Shown here one piece after another: positions 1 through 12,917 of a stretch of 64,000 bases of DNA. Source of the stretch: Sulfitobacter noctilucae (GTDB taxonomy: Bacteria > Pseudomonadota > Alphaproteobacteria > Rhodobacterales > Rhodobacteraceae). The DNA lies in assembly GCF_000622365.1 (NCBI RefSeq), contig NZ_JASC01000014.1, positions 930,001 through 994,000 of the forward strand, written 5' to 3'. The translations under genes were made by a program, and so were the position numbers. Position 1 is the first letter of the stretch. Each line of letters begins with the position of its first letter. Under the pieces are notes generated by a model, which worked only from the letters and a program-made list of their open reading frames with translations, searched no databases and was not told the origin of the DNA.

Positions 1-1
1 G

Positions 2-148
2 GAACGTCTTATGCGCGACGCGGATGCGGCGGTCATTCTTGAGCGCCGATCCGTCTTTCTTAGCGACACCGGGATCGAGATCACCGACGACGCGATCGCG
101 CTTCTGAACGAAACACTGGGCAGCGGCGCACCCCCTGCAAAGCCCTGA
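2..148 (+). CDS. OmpH/Skp family outer membrane chaperone, C-terminal part
   Basis: The last 48 codons of a gene that begins before the window. The reading frame contains the run LERRSVFLS followed by an ITDDAI segment and a short Ala/Pro tail, which matches the C-terminus of OmpH (Skp-like) proteins. These periplasmic chaperones escort outer membrane proteins to the BAM complex. The gene sits just upstream of fabZ and lpxA, the usual bamA-ompH-fabZ-lpx order, which supports the call. The N-terminus and signal peptide are outside the window. Confidence 0.85.
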   Translation, partial: ERLMRDADAAVILERRSVFLSDTGIEITDDAIALLNETLGSGAPPAKP

Positions 149-234
149 AACGCTTGCGGTCGCTTGCCCCCGGTGGGGCGAATTGATAGCCCTGAACTGC
201 CCGCATGGGGCACCGTCACTACAAAGGACACGTC

Positions 235-696
235 ATGAGCCAAGACCTTCAACGCGCCGACATCCAGATGATCCAGCGTATTCTGCCGCACCGCTATCCG
301 TTTCTTCTGGTGGACAAGGTCGAGGAAATTGACGGGACAGCCTCTGCAGTCGGTTACAAGAACGTCACCATGAACGAGCCACATTTTCAGGGACATTTCC
401 CGGGCACACCGATCATGCCCGGTGTCACGATTGTCGAAGCAATGGCCCAGACCGCAGGCGTGATGGTTGGCGTGGCGCTTGAGCAGATGGACAAGGACAT
501 GCTGATCTATTTCATGTCCATCGACAACTGCAAGTTCCGCCGCAAGGTGGTGCCCGGTGATGTGCTGCGCATGGATCTGAAAACCCTGCGCGGCAAAGCG
601 GGCGGCAAAATCTGGAAATTTTCGGGCGTTGCTACGGTAGAGGGCGAAATGGCGGCCGAAGCGGAGTTTATGGCGATGCTGGACCTGCCGAAATGA
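235..696 (+). CDS. fabZ: 3-hydroxyacyl-[acyl-carrier-protein] dehydratase FabZ
   Basis: Hot-dog-fold dehydratase of type II fatty acid synthesis, removing water from 3-hydroxyacyl-ACP. At 153 residues it has family length. The motif [11 protein letters not shown] begins with the catalytic His54, and Glu68 (in TIVEAM) is the partner residue. I chose the ATG at 235 because AAAGGA ends seven bases upstream; an ATG at 205 in the same frame would add ten residues with no family match and lacks a ribosome site. The stop overlaps the lpxA start by four bases (ATGA), so translation is probably coupled with lipid A synthesis. Confidence 0.97.
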   Translation: MSQDLQRADIQMIQRILPHRYPFLLVDKVEEIDGTASAVGYKNVTMNEPHFQGHFPGTPIMPGVTIVEAMAQTAGVMVGVALEQMDKDMLIYFMSIDNCKFRRKVVPGDVLRMDLKTLRGKAGGKIWKFSGVATVEGEMAAEAEFMAMLDLPK

Positions 697-1475
697 GCAA
701 CATTCACCCCTCAGCCGTGATCGAAGAGGGTGCTCAGATCGACGCTTCGGTGCGCATCGGGCCGTTTTGCCTTGTCGGGTCAGAAGTCGTTCTCAAGGCC
801 GGAGTCGAGTTGAAATCCCACGCGGTTGTCAAAGGCCGGACGGAGGTCGGGGAGGACACCGTGATCTTCTCTTTCGCTGTGATCGGGGAAATCCCCCAGG
901 ACCTTAAATTCAAGGGCGAGGCGAGCCGCTTGGTGATCGGCAAACGCAACCGGATCCGCGAGCATGTCACGATGAACTGCGGCACCGAGGGCGGGGGAGG
1001 CCTCACCCAGATCGGTGATGACGGGTTATTCATGGCGGGCTGCCATATTGCCCATGATGCCATTCTGGGTGACCGCGTGATTGTGGTGAATTCCGCCGCC
1101 GTGGCGGGTCACTGCATTATCGAGGATGACGTGATCATCGGCGGGCTTGCAGGCATTCATCAGTTTGTGCGCATCGGGCAGGGGGCCATCATCGGTGCTG
1201 TGACGATGGTGACGAATGATGTCATTCCCTACGGTCTGGTCCAGGCGCCCCGCGGTGACCTAGACGGGCTCAACCTTGTCGGTCTGAAACGCCGCGGTGT
1301 GGCGCGAACGGATATCACGGCCCTGCGCGCGGCGTTCCAGATGTTGGCACAGGGCGAAGGCACCTTTCACGACCGCGCCCGCCGCTTGGGCGACGAGACC
1401 GAAAGCGCTTATGTGCGCCAGATCGTCGAATTTGTTATGGCTGATACGGGCCGCCATTTTCTGACGCCGAAATGA
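693..1475 (+). CDS. lpxA: UDP-N-acetylglucosamine O-acyltransferase LpxA
   Basis: First enzyme of lipid A synthesis: moves a 3-hydroxyacyl chain from ACP to UDP-GlcNAc in the cytoplasm. The protein has 260 residues with the left-handed beta-helix hexapeptide pattern over about residues 5-190 (for example [12 protein letters not shown]) and a C-terminal helical part. His121 in HIAHD corresponds to the catalytic histidine of E. coli LpxA (His125). It overlaps fabZ and lpxI by four bases on each side, so the three are one operon. Confidence 0.97.
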   Translation: MSNIHPSAVIEEGAQIDASVRIGPFCLVGSEVVLKAGVELKSHAVVKGRTEVGEDTVIFSFAVIGEIPQDLKFKGEASRLVIGKRNRIREHVTMNCGTEGGGGLTQIGDDGLFMAGCHIAHDAILGDRVIVVNSAAVAGHCIIEDDVIIGGLAGIHQFVRIGQGAIIGAVTMVTNDVIPYGLVQAPRGDLDGLNLVGLKRRGVARTDITALRAAFQMLAQGEGTFHDRARRLGDETESAYVRQIVEFVMADTGRHFLTPK

Positions 1476-2272
1476 CGCTGGCGCTGGTGGCGGGACGCGG
1501 GCGCCTGCCCGTTGAAGTGGCTGCAGCGCAGGCGTCGCCGCCGCTGATTTGCGCTTACGAGAATGTGCCTCCAGAGGGGCTTGAGGTCGACCTGACTTTC
1601 CGCCTCGAAACCCTTGGCACCTTGCTGGTGGCGCTTGGCGAACGTGGTGTGACACAGGTGTGTTTTTGTGGGGCCATTGACCGCCCCGAGCTTGATCCCG
1701 CCAAGCTGGATGCAGAGACACTGCCGCTTGTGCCTTTGTTCCAGCAGGCTTTGGCCGCAGGGGACAACGGTGCCTTGCAGATCTTGAAGGAAATATTCGA
1801 GCAAACCGGTTTTGAGGTCCTAGGCGCTGACAGCTTACTGCCTGATCTTGTTGCCGAGCAGGGCGTCTTGTCCGAAGCCTGGCCGGATGCACAGATGCGA
1901 CGTGACGCAGCCCGTGGGGAGGCCGTGCTGGCGGGATTGGCACCTTTAGATATCGGACAGGCCTGTGTCATAGGTGCTGAACAGGTTTTGGGGGTCGAGA
2001 CCGCTGCCGGCACGGACCATCTGCTGGGAACCTTGCCAGAGACCGTGAGAGGAATGCGGGCCATTCTATGCAAAGGCCCCAAGTTCGGACAGATCAGAGA
2101 GATTGACCTGCCGACGATAGGTCCGGCCACGATAGAGGCTGCGCACCGCGCAGGGCTTGCAGGTGTTGTCGTAGATGCAGGGGATGTGATTGTGCTGGAG
2201 GCGGACCGCTGTGCAGCGTTGGCCGATGCGTTCGGGTTGGTCCTGTGGTCCCGTTCCGGGGGGACGGAATGA
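1472..2272 (+). CDS. lpxI: UDP-2,3-diacylglucosamine pyrophosphatase LpxI
   Basis: LpxI (DUF1009) family protein of 266 residues, hydrolysing UDP-2,3-diacylglucosamine to 2,3-diacylglucosamine-1-phosphate. LpxI replaces LpxH in alphaproteobacteria. The N-terminus LALVAGRGRLPVEVA and the C-terminal block with GPKFGQIREIDLP and AGLAGVVVDAGD match the family. It lies between lpxA and lpxB with ATGA overlaps on both sides, exactly where the pathway step belongs. Confidence 0.93.
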   Translation: MTLALVAGRGRLPVEVAAAQASPPLICAYENVPPEGLEVDLTFRLETLGTLLVALGERGVTQVCFCGAIDRPELDPAKLDAETLPLVPLFQQALAAGDNGALQILKEIFEQTGFEVLGADSLLPDLVAEQGVLSEAWPDAQMRRDAARGEAVLAGLAPLDIGQACVIGAEQVLGVETAAGTDHLLGTLPETVRGMRAILCKGPKFGQIREIDLPTIGPATIEAAHRAGLAGVVVDAGDVIVLEADRCAALADAFGLVLWSRSGGTE

Positions 2273-3423
2273 AGGTGTTTATTCTGGCGGGTGAGCCTTC
2301 GGGCGACCGCTTGGGTGGCGCGCTGATGGCCGGGTTGAAGAGCCTGCGCGCGGATGTCGCGTTTGAAGGGATCGGCGGCCCCGCAATGGGAGCAGAAGGC
2401 TTGGTCAGCCGGTTTGATATGTCGGAACTCAGCGTGATGGGGTTGGCTGAAATCTTGCCGAAGTACCGATCATTGATGCGGCGGATCAATGAGACCGCAG
2501 AGGCCGTCGTGCAGATGCAGCCCGATGTTCTGATCACAATAGACAGCCCCGACTTTTCCTTGCGTGTGGCGCGCAAAGTGAAGGAACGCAGCGATATCCG
2601 CTGCGTCCATTATGTCGCCCCGACAGTCTGGGCCTGGCGGCCGGGAAGGGCCGAAAAGATGGCGCGTTCCATCGATCAGGTGTTGGCGCTATTTCCTTTC
2701 GAGCCGCCCTATATGGAAGCGGTTGGCATGCGCTGCGATTTTGTCGGGCATCCGGTGGTATCCGAGCCGGTGGCGACGCAAGCGGAGGCTTCGCATTTTC
2801 GCGCGCGCCACGCACTCGGCGAAGCGCCGCTTCTTCTCGTGTTGCCGGGATCGCGCCAAAGTGAGGTGTCGCGTTTGGGGCCGGTGTTCCAGCAGGTCGT
2901 GGCGCGGTTGCAAATCGAACGACCGGAGATGCGCGTGGTTATCCCCGCTGCTGCCCCTGTTGTCGGTGCTGTGCGTCGGTTGACCCAGAATTGGGTCCCT
3001 GCGCCCGTGATCCTCGATCCGTTGGACCGTGATCTGGCGGATCCGGCATCTGAGAAACGCGCGGCCTTTGCCGCCGCTGATGTCGCTTTGGCAACGTCCG
3101 GAACCGTATCGTTGGAACTCGCGGCCTCCGCCACGCCGATGGTCATTGCCTATGACATGAATTGGCTGAGCCGGCAGGTGATCGGGCGCATGGTCAAGGT
3201 CGACACGATGACGCTGGTCAATCTAGTATCCGAAACCCGCGCTGTGCCTGAGTTTATCGGGGCCAACTGCCGCCCCGGTCCCATTGCGCAGGGGGTGTTG
3301 AAGGTGTTCGACAATCCGGAGTCTCAGCAGTCGGCAATGGCCGTCACGATGGAGCGGCTGGGCCGGAATGGAGAGGCCCCGGGGCTGCGCGCGGCAAAGG
3401 CTGTTCTGGACGGTATGCAATAA
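2269..3423 (+). CDS. lpxB: Lipid-A-disaccharide synthase LpxB
   Basis: Glycosyltransferase (GT19) of 384 residues that joins UDP-2,3-diacylglucosamine and 2,3-diacylglucosamine-1-phosphate at the inner membrane. The N-terminus VFILAGEPSGDRLGG, the YVAPTVWAWRPGR block and LPGSRQSEV are family signatures. I chose the ATG at 2269, which overlaps the lpxI stop (ATGA), over a GTG at 2245 that would add eight residues inside lpxI. It is the last gene of the envelope operon and converges on mnmA. Confidence 0.96.
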   Translation: MKVFILAGEPSGDRLGGALMAGLKSLRADVAFEGIGGPAMGAEGLVSRFDMSELSVMGLAEILPKYRSLMRRINETAEAVVQMQPDVLITIDSPDFSLRVARKVKERSDIRCVHYVAPTVWAWRPGRAEKMARSIDQVLALFPFEPPYMEAVGMRCDFVGHPVVSEPVATQAEASHFRARHALGEAPLLLVLPGSRQSEVSRLGPVFQQVVARLQIERPEMRVVIPAAAPVVGAVRRLTQNWVPAPVILDPLDRDLADPASEKRAAFAAADVALATSGTVSLELAASATPMVIAYDMNWLSRQVIGRMVKVDTMTLVNLVSETRAVPEFIGANCRPGPIAQGVLKVFDNPESQQSAMAVTMERLGRNGEAPGLRAAKAVLDGMQ

Positions 3424-3451
3424 CCTGGCGTTTTGCGCGTGGTTTGATGCC

Positions 3452-3500
3452 TTGGGGCTCTGCCCCAAACCCCGCGGGATATAAGGCCAAAAAGAGAAAG
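3452..3500 (+). repeat. Intergenic repeat, copy 1 (hairpin plus 31-base conserved block)
   Basis: Between the convergent genes lpxB and mnmA lies a perfect hairpin (TTGGGGC, loop TCT, GCCCCAA; 3452-3468) followed by a 31-base block at 3470-3500. The block contains the palindrome CCCGCGGG and then GATATAAGGCCAAAAAGAG. The same 31 bases recur exactly at 20427-20457, again 3' of a plus-strand gene and again preceded by hairpins. No T-tract follows on either strand, so it is not a standard intrinsic terminator. Confidence 0.8.
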
Positions 3501-3510
3501 GGAGGGTGGT

Positions 3511-4653
3511 TCAGCCTTTGTGAATCCATCCTCCGCCAAAGATGCGACTGCTATCGGGATCATAGAAGACGCAGGCCTGTCCGGGCGAGACACCTTCTTC
3601 TGCATTCAGGAGTTCCACCTCGGCAGTGGTGTCGCTGAGCGGTCGCAAAATGGCATCGCGGGGCGCGTGGGTGGAGCGGACTTTGACGGCGATGGGCCAT
3701 TCGGACCGCGACATCATAGGTTGATCGCCAAGCCAATTGATTTCTTTGAGGGGAACGTTGCGCGTGGCGAGCATGGATTTGGGGCCCACAACGACCTCTT
3801 TGCGATCGGCATCGAGCTTGATTACGTAAAGCGGATCAGCGAGGCCGCCGATACCAAGGCCGCGGCGCTGACCGATCGTATAGTGGATGATGCCGTTGTG
3901 CTGCGCCAGCACGTTGCCTTCGGTGTCGACGATCTCGCCGGGATCGGCGGCTTCGGGGCGCAGTTTGCGGATCACGGCCGCGTAGTCGCCGTTGGGCACA
4001 AAGCAGATATCCTGGCTGTCGGGTTTCATCGCCACGCTCAGCCCGTATTTCGCGGCCAGCGCGCGGGTATCATCCTTTGAAGGCAAGTGACCCAGCGGGA
4101 AGCGCAGGAAATCCAGTTGTTCAGCCGTGGTGGAGAACAGGAAGTAGCTTTGGTCGCGGCTGGCGTCCGCGGCGGCGTGCAGTTCCGCGCCTTCGGCACC
4201 GACTTTTCGTTGGATGTAGTGGCCCGTGGCCATACAATCAGCCTCCAGATCGCGGGCAGTGGCCAGCAGGTCTTTGAACTTGACCCGTTCGTTGCAGCGG
4301 ATGCAGGGCACAGGTGTCGCACCGCCCAGATAGCTGTCGGCAAACTCGTCAATCACCGCGTCTTGGAATATGTTTTCGTAGTCGAGGACATAGTGGGGAA
4401 AGCCCATATCTTCGGCGACGCGGCGGGCGTCGTGAATATCGATCCCGGCGCAGCAGGCCCCTTTTTTGGCCAGCGCAGCCCCGTGGTCATAGAGCTGCAG
4501 CGTCACCCCCACCACGTCATAGCCTTCTTCGGCCAACATCGCCGCGACAACGGAACTGTCGACGCCACCCGACATTGCCACCACCACACGCGTGTCGGCA
4601 GGCGCTTTGGCAAAGCCAAGCGAATTCAGCGGTGGGGTCTGATCAAGGGGCAT
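3511..4653 (-). CDS. mnmA: tRNA-specific 2-thiouridylase MnmA
   Basis: Adenylates and thiolates U34 in the wobble position of tRNA-Lys, -Glu and -Gln. The 380-residue protein has the PP-loop SGGVDSS at residues 28-34. Cysteines in the PCIRCN block and in SQDICFVP match the catalytic pair of the family, and the C-terminal domain contains [11 protein letters not shown]. It is transcribed away from sciP; the 126 bases between them must hold both promoters. Its 3' end faces lpxB across the repeat at 3452-3500. Confidence 0.97.
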   Translation of the reverse strand: MPLDQTPPLNSLGFAKAPADTRVVVAMSGGVDSSVVAAMLAEEGYDVVGVTLQLYDHGAALAKKGACCAGIDIHDARRVAEDMGFPHYVLDYENIFQDAVIDEFADSYLGGATPVPCIRCNERVKFKDLLATARDLEADCMATGHYIQRKVGAEGAELHAAADASRDQSYFLFSTTAEQLDFLRFPLGHLPSKDDTRALAAKYGLSVAMKPDSQDICFVPNGDYAAVIRKLRPEAADPGEIVDTEGNVLAQHNGIIHYTIGQRRGLGIGGLADPLYVIKLDADRKEVVVGPKSMLATRNVPLKEINWLGDQPMMSRSEWPIAVKVRSTHAPRDAILRPLSDTTAEVELLNAEEGVSPGQACVFYDPDSSRIFGGGWIHKG

Positions 4654-4779
4654 TGGCGCTCCGCTACATGGTTTAGAATGGAATATAGGAAAATGCTAAC
4701 TACTCACAAGGGGCCGCTTCATCCAGCGTTAAGGGCAATGCCAGATGGTGCTGCTGGTATAAAAAGTTGGATGGTGCTG

Positions 4780-5058
4780 ATGTATCTCAAGAAAGTGGAT
4801 GGGCCACGTTCCGTAACGCTGGCAGACGGCAGCGTCATGAGCCAGGCGGATCTGCCCCCGCCGCAGACCCGGCGGTGGGTGGCATCACGCAAGGCGGCTG
4901 TGGTGCGGGGGGTCGTCTATGGTCTGATCAGCCAGGCGGAGGCACTGCAACGCTACCAGATCAGCGAAGACGAATTTCTTGAGTGGGTCCGCGCGGTTAC
5001 CGAACATGGTGAAGCTGCTTTGAAGGCGACGGCCTTGCAAAAGTATAGACAACCTTAA
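4780..5058 (+). CDS. sciP: CtrA inhibitor SciP (DUF1153 family)
   Basis: Small helical protein of 92 residues matching DUF1153, the SciP family. In Caulobacter SciP binds CtrA or its promoters and blocks CtrA-driven transcription. The core blocks DGPRSVTLADG, ADLPPPQTRRWVASRK and VRGVVYGLIS are visible. I take the ATG at 4780 (MYLKK); an ATG at 4771 would add three residues and cannot be excluded. A TATAAA sits at 4758-4763, very near the start. It lies 97 bases upstream of ctrA on the same strand, which supports the functional link. Confidence 0.88.
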   Translation: MYLKKVDGPRSVTLADGSVMSQADLPPPQTRRWVASRKAAVVRGVVYGLISQAEALQRYQISEDEFLEWVRAVTEHGEAALKATALQKYRQP

Positions 5059-5085
5059 GTTGTCTGTATAGTTTATCCGACGACG

Positions 5086-5101
5086 GTAACGGGTGGTTAA
5101 C
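5086..5101 (+). promoter_or_regulatory. Candidate CtrA-binding site upstream of ctrA
   Basis: The sequence GTAA-N7-TTAAC matches the CtrA consensus TTAA-N7-TTAAC at all but one position. It lies 55 bases before the ctrA start, in the sciP-ctrA gap. This is where CtrA autoregulation would act. CtrA autoregulation is known in Caulobacter; here it is inferred from the site alone. Confidence 0.5.
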
Positions 5102-5155
5102 CTTTCTTGGTCACGATCCAATCCAAAGGCGAAGATGTCCAATCGGAGAAATCGA

Positions 5156-10165
<5,010 letters not shown>

Positions 10166-10192
10166 TCGATAAATCCCACTTTGTTCACGAAT

Positions 10193-10207
10193 GTTCCTAA
10201 AAAGTTC
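10193..10207 (+). promoter_or_regulatory. LexA-binding SOS box, GTTC-N7-GTTC
   Basis: A perfect match to the alphaproteobacterial LexA operator (GTTC-N7-GTTC, spacer CTAAAAA). Further GTTC copies at 10183 and 10217 and a GAAC at 10231 flank it, although only the central pair has the correct 11-base period. It lies 28 bases after the recG stop and 55 bases before the start of the 42-residue gene, a typical operator position. The consensus is established knowledge; regulation here is inferred. Confidence 0.72.
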
Positions 10208-10261
10208 TTTACAGATGTTCTGAAAAATGAGAACAAAGAGGTAACAAAGACGGAGGTTCAG

Positions 10262-10390
10262 ATGACAACGCTCAAGACACTCAAATCCATCGCGACACGC
10301 TCTCAAGAGACGTTGTTGCAGGACAGTATCGGTGCGGCAGCGCTGGTCGTGATCTTGGTTGTCGGTTTGTACCTGCCTGCTTTTGTTTGA
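10262..10390 (+). CDS. Small single-span membrane protein (42 residues), predicted SOS-regulated
   Basis: The 42-residue protein starts with a polar, basic stretch (residues 1-20, TLKTLKSIATRSQ) and ends with a membrane span (about 24-40, GAAALVVILVVGLYLP) that runs almost to the C-terminus. The ATG at 10262 has a strong GGAGG five bases upstream. A TTG at 10181 in the same frame would place the SOS box inside the gene, so it is unlikely. I do not recognise a functional family. The layout, an SOS box plus a tiny inner-membrane protein, is like SidA of Caulobacter, but no sequence match is claimed. Confidence 0.75.
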   Translation: MTTLKTLKSIATRSQETLLQDSIGAAALVVILVVGLYLPAFV

Positions 10391-10424
10391 TTTCTGCCTG
10401 CGCTCTCGTGCCACTTTGCCTTTT

Positions 10425-10567
10425 GCATCCGTCCCAACAGATGCTGCCGTCTGACACTGCCTGTCCATTCCGGCACCCGGGGGTAACACCCCAAAGGCTA
10501 AACTGGGTCCCACATGTGAGTTGCTTTCCTCGCGCCGCCATTCTCTGGAATGTGCGGCGCTTTTTTT
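10425..10567 (+). ncRNA. Structured 3' region; possible 3'UTR-derived small RNA
   Basis: After the 42-residue gene stops at 10390, transcription should continue about 175 bases to the terminator. The stretch contains hairpins at 10425-10444 (GCATC/GATGC), at 10480-10492 (GGGGT, AAC, ACCCC) and the terminator stem. It has no open frame with a ribosome site on the plus strand. A long structured 3' UTR ending in a strong U-tract is how many Hfq-bound small RNAs arise. I do not recognise a known RNA family, so this is a weak call. Confidence 0.3.
10532..10567 (+). terminator. Intrinsic terminator, plus strand
   Basis: Stem GCGCCGC/GCGGCGC with inner CATTC/GAATG and loop TCTG, followed by seven T residues (10561-10567). 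It ends the transcript that starts at the SOS-box promoter. The T-tract overlaps the stop codon of the minus-strand chemoreceptor gene. Confidence 0.88.
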
Positions 10568-11963
10568 ATGAGTATGTGTAGGCGAGGCGAAGACCACCCC
10601 AATGGCGTCCTGCCACTATGATCGGCGCTGACAGATCCTTCATCGTGGCAAACTGGCCGCCGCCCATATCACGTCTGTAGACCTGAAGAAGGAAGGGGGA
10701 TGTATTACGGCCCGCTTTCAGACCGACGCGATCATCGAAAATACGCCGATTGCGCGCATTGGCCATGTTCCAAACCGGATCATTGCGCTGCGGTTGAGAG
10801 AACTTCCTATTGTGCGTCGGCAGATACCCGTTGGTGTCGACAGCCGCGCAAAAGACGATCGATGGATCGTACTCAAGCGCCGCTTCCTGAAATTCGGGCA
10901 AAAACCGATCCAGAAATTCGGTGGAGGCGGTCATCATCTGCTGTGGGTCGGTCCCTGGAATGGGGGTGTAATTTCGGTCAAACAGGGCCGCCATGCTGAT
11001 GGCACCTTTGGCTATGGCGTCGTCCAGCCGTGTTGAGATTGCTTTGGCCGTGCGTTGCACCATCACGATAAAATGCGCGTCACTGGTTTCACCGCCCATG
11101 CCAGCACTAAGTTGTACGATCCTTTCGGATTGATCGATCAACTTGTGCACCCGCGAATGGGTGTCGTTGATGCCCTGCATGGTCATCTGCACGGCCTGGT
11201 CGATATGTTTAACGGCAGGGGTCAGGCGTCCAAAACTTTCTGCCATCCGAGCGGATTGTGCTGCGATCTGTGTGCTTTGCGCGTGCTCTTCGCTGATCGT
11301 TGCTTCCATGCGGCTCAATGCGGTGTCGGTCTCGCCCGATTGGGACAGCACCACACTCGCGCTTTCGGCAACCGTCTGCGCTTCCTTGCCCAACTCGCTG
11401 ATCCAATTCGTCAAATTTTCGATGTTTTCTGTAATCTTGGTCGCCGCCGTGCGCGTTTTTTGGGACAAATCGTTGATCGCATCGGCAACCACAGCGAAAC
11501 CGCGGCCGGCGTCACCAGCGCGGGCGGCTTCGATTTTGGCATTGATCGCCAAAGTGTTCACCTGAGCGGCAATCGAAGCAATTTCGCTGTTGTTCTCGGT
11601 GACCGCGCGCAGGGTGTCGCTAACCGTGTCTGTCCGGTCCCGCACCGCATTGACCCAAACGGCAACTTCGCGGGTCTTGTCGCCCACATTGCGCACAAGC
11701 ATCACAGATGTTCTCACATCCCGCCGGGACTTGTCAGCAATTGCGCTTAACCCTTTGACCAGATGACTAACATCGGTGTTCGCCTCCGTCATATCACGCG
11801 CACAGGCATTCAAAGCGCTGAGCGCGCCACGTTGTTCTTTGGCCTGTTGATCAACCAAATCCAGAAAACCGGCAATATCAACAATTTCGAACCCAAGTTC
11901 GGAGGCTGTTTTGGCCAAAGCGTCCAGATTTTTCGTACCGTCGACCGGAAACTGCGCTGACAT
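10566..11963 (-). CDS. Soluble methyl-accepting chemotaxis protein with C-terminal sensor-like domain
   Basis: The 465-residue protein has no membrane span. The N-terminal two thirds are a coiled-coil chemoreceptor signalling domain with the hairpin tip [22 protein letters not shown] near residues 138-160, which contacts CheA and CheW. The last 150 residues form a domain ending in DLSAPIIVAGRHWGGLRLAY, a pattern seen at the end of PAS/Cache-like sensor domains in similar receptors. So sensing is probably cytoplasmic and C-terminal, the reverse of the usual order. No che genes are adjacent. The ligand is unknown. Confidence 0.85.
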   Translation of the reverse strand: MSAQFPVDGTKNLDALAKTASELGFEIVDIAGFLDLVDQQAKEQRGALSALNACARDMTEANTDVSHLVKGLSAIADKSRRDVRTSVMLVRNVGDKTREVAVWVNAVRDRTDTVSDTLRAVTENNSEIASIAAQVNTLAINAKIEAARAGDAGRGFAVVADAINDLSQKTRTAATKITENIENLTNWISELGKEAQTVAESASVVLSQSGETDTALSRMEATISEEHAQSTQIAAQSARMAESFGRLTPAVKHIDQAVQMTMQGINDTHSRVHKLIDQSERIVQLSAGMGGETSDAHFIVMVQRTAKAISTRLDDAIAKGAISMAALFDRNYTPIPGTDPQQMMTASTEFLDRFLPEFQEAALEYDPSIVFCAAVDTNGYLPTHNRKFSQPQRNDPVWNMANARNRRIFDDRVGLKAGRNTSPFLLQVYRRDMGGGQFATMKDLSAPIIVAGRHWGGLRLAYTYS

Positions 11964-12020
11964 AAGATTCCCGCTCTACCGCTGATGGTCCAGCAATTTC
12001 ACGAAATACCTTAGAAAATG

Positions 12021-12485
12021 CTAATGTCCGGCGAGGTCGGCCTGTTTCTGGATCACAGTTTCCATCGCCTCTGCGATGGCTTCCATGCTCAGCAGGATAG
12101 AAGCATGGCGGTTTTTGTAGGCGACAGCCGGGCTAAGCACCTCAAACCCGTCAAAAGGCGCATCTGGCACCGGTCCGGCATCTTTTAGCATGGCACGCAA
12201 CTGGTCCCGGCCCTTTGTAATCTCTGCAAACGTGGCATTCATGGCGGCACCACCTGCGACAGCAGCGGCGGCCTGACCCAGTGCGCAGGCTTTGACGTCC
12301 TGTCCAAGGCCGGTCAACCGGTCATCGCTCACCTGCACATCCACAGTCACGGCAGAACCGCACAGCGGGGAGCGGCGCTTGACTGTGGCATCAGGTGTGT
12401 CCAGCCTGCCTGTCTGCGGAATATCCGCGGCGAGGGCCAAAATCCGGGCCGAGTAAAGTTTGATAAGGTCTGTCTCGCTCGACAT
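12021..12485 (-). CDS. IscU/NifU-N-like iron-sulfur cluster assembly scaffold protein
   Basis: A 154-residue protein of the IscU/NifU N-terminal fold. Cys42 (SPLCGS) and Cys67 (VKACALGQAAAA) fit the first two cluster-binding cysteines of scaffold proteins. At the position of the usual third cysteine there is NRHASILL, so that ligand appears to be missing. Database entries for this family in Rhodobacteraceae call it an iron-sulfur scaffold; whether it holds a cluster is unclear. It is divergent from hisI, with 75 bases between. Confidence 0.8.
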   Translation of the reverse strand: MSSETDLIKLYSARILALAADIPQTGRLDTPDATVKRRSPLCGSAVTVDVQVSDDRLTGLGQDVKACALGQAAAAVAGGAAMNATFAEITKGRDQLRAMLKDAGPVPDAPFDGFEVLSPAVAYKNRHASILLSMEAIAEAMETVIQKQADLAGH

Positions 12486-12560
12486 CGCTGTTTCCTTTGT
12501 TCCCGTAACCCTACATAAACGCCGCGCCTACAGAAGCAAATAATCCCGAAAGGAAATCGG

Positions 12561-12917
12561 ATGACTTTCGATCCTCACAGCCTGAGCTTCAACGACGCAG
12601 GTCTTATCCCGGCCATTGCGCAGGACGCCCAAAGCGGGGATGTGCTGATGCTGGCGTGGATGAACGCGGACAGCATCGCGCAGACCGTGGCGACGGGCAA
12701 GGTCACTTACTGGAGCCGGTCGCGGCAGGCTTTCTGGATCAAAGGGGAAACCAGCGGCAATACGCAGGAACTGGTCGATCTGCGGTATGATTGCGATCAG
12801 GATTGTTTGTTGCTGATGGTCAACCAGACCGGCCCGGCGTGCCATACAGGTCGTCCCAATTGTTTCTACAGGGCCGTGCGCGACGGCGAAGTAGTAGAGC
12901 TTTCACAGCCCGTTTAA
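12561..12917 (+). CDS. hisI: Phosphoribosyl-AMP cyclohydrolase HisI
   Basis: Third step of histidine synthesis: opens the adenine ring of phosphoribosyl-AMP. The 118-residue single-domain enzyme has the metal-binding signatures YDCDQDCLL and CHTGRPNCFYR and the conserved block VTYWSRSRQAFWIKGETSGN. There is no HisE domain attached, as in other alphaproteobacteria where hisE is separate. Its last 15 bases overlap the 3' end of gluQ on the opposite strand. Confidence 0.97.
   Translation: MTFDPHSLSFNDAGLIPAIAQDAQSGDVLMLAWMNADSIAQTVATGKVTYWSRSRQAFWIKGETSGNTQELVDLRYDCDQDCLLLMVNQTGPACHTGRPNCFYRAVRDGEVVELSQPV

Noticed and set aside
4087-4779. Plus-strand open frame running from inside mnmA into sciP
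   Set aside because: The part before 4780 is antisense to mnmA and has no family match; the SciP domain starts at 4780.
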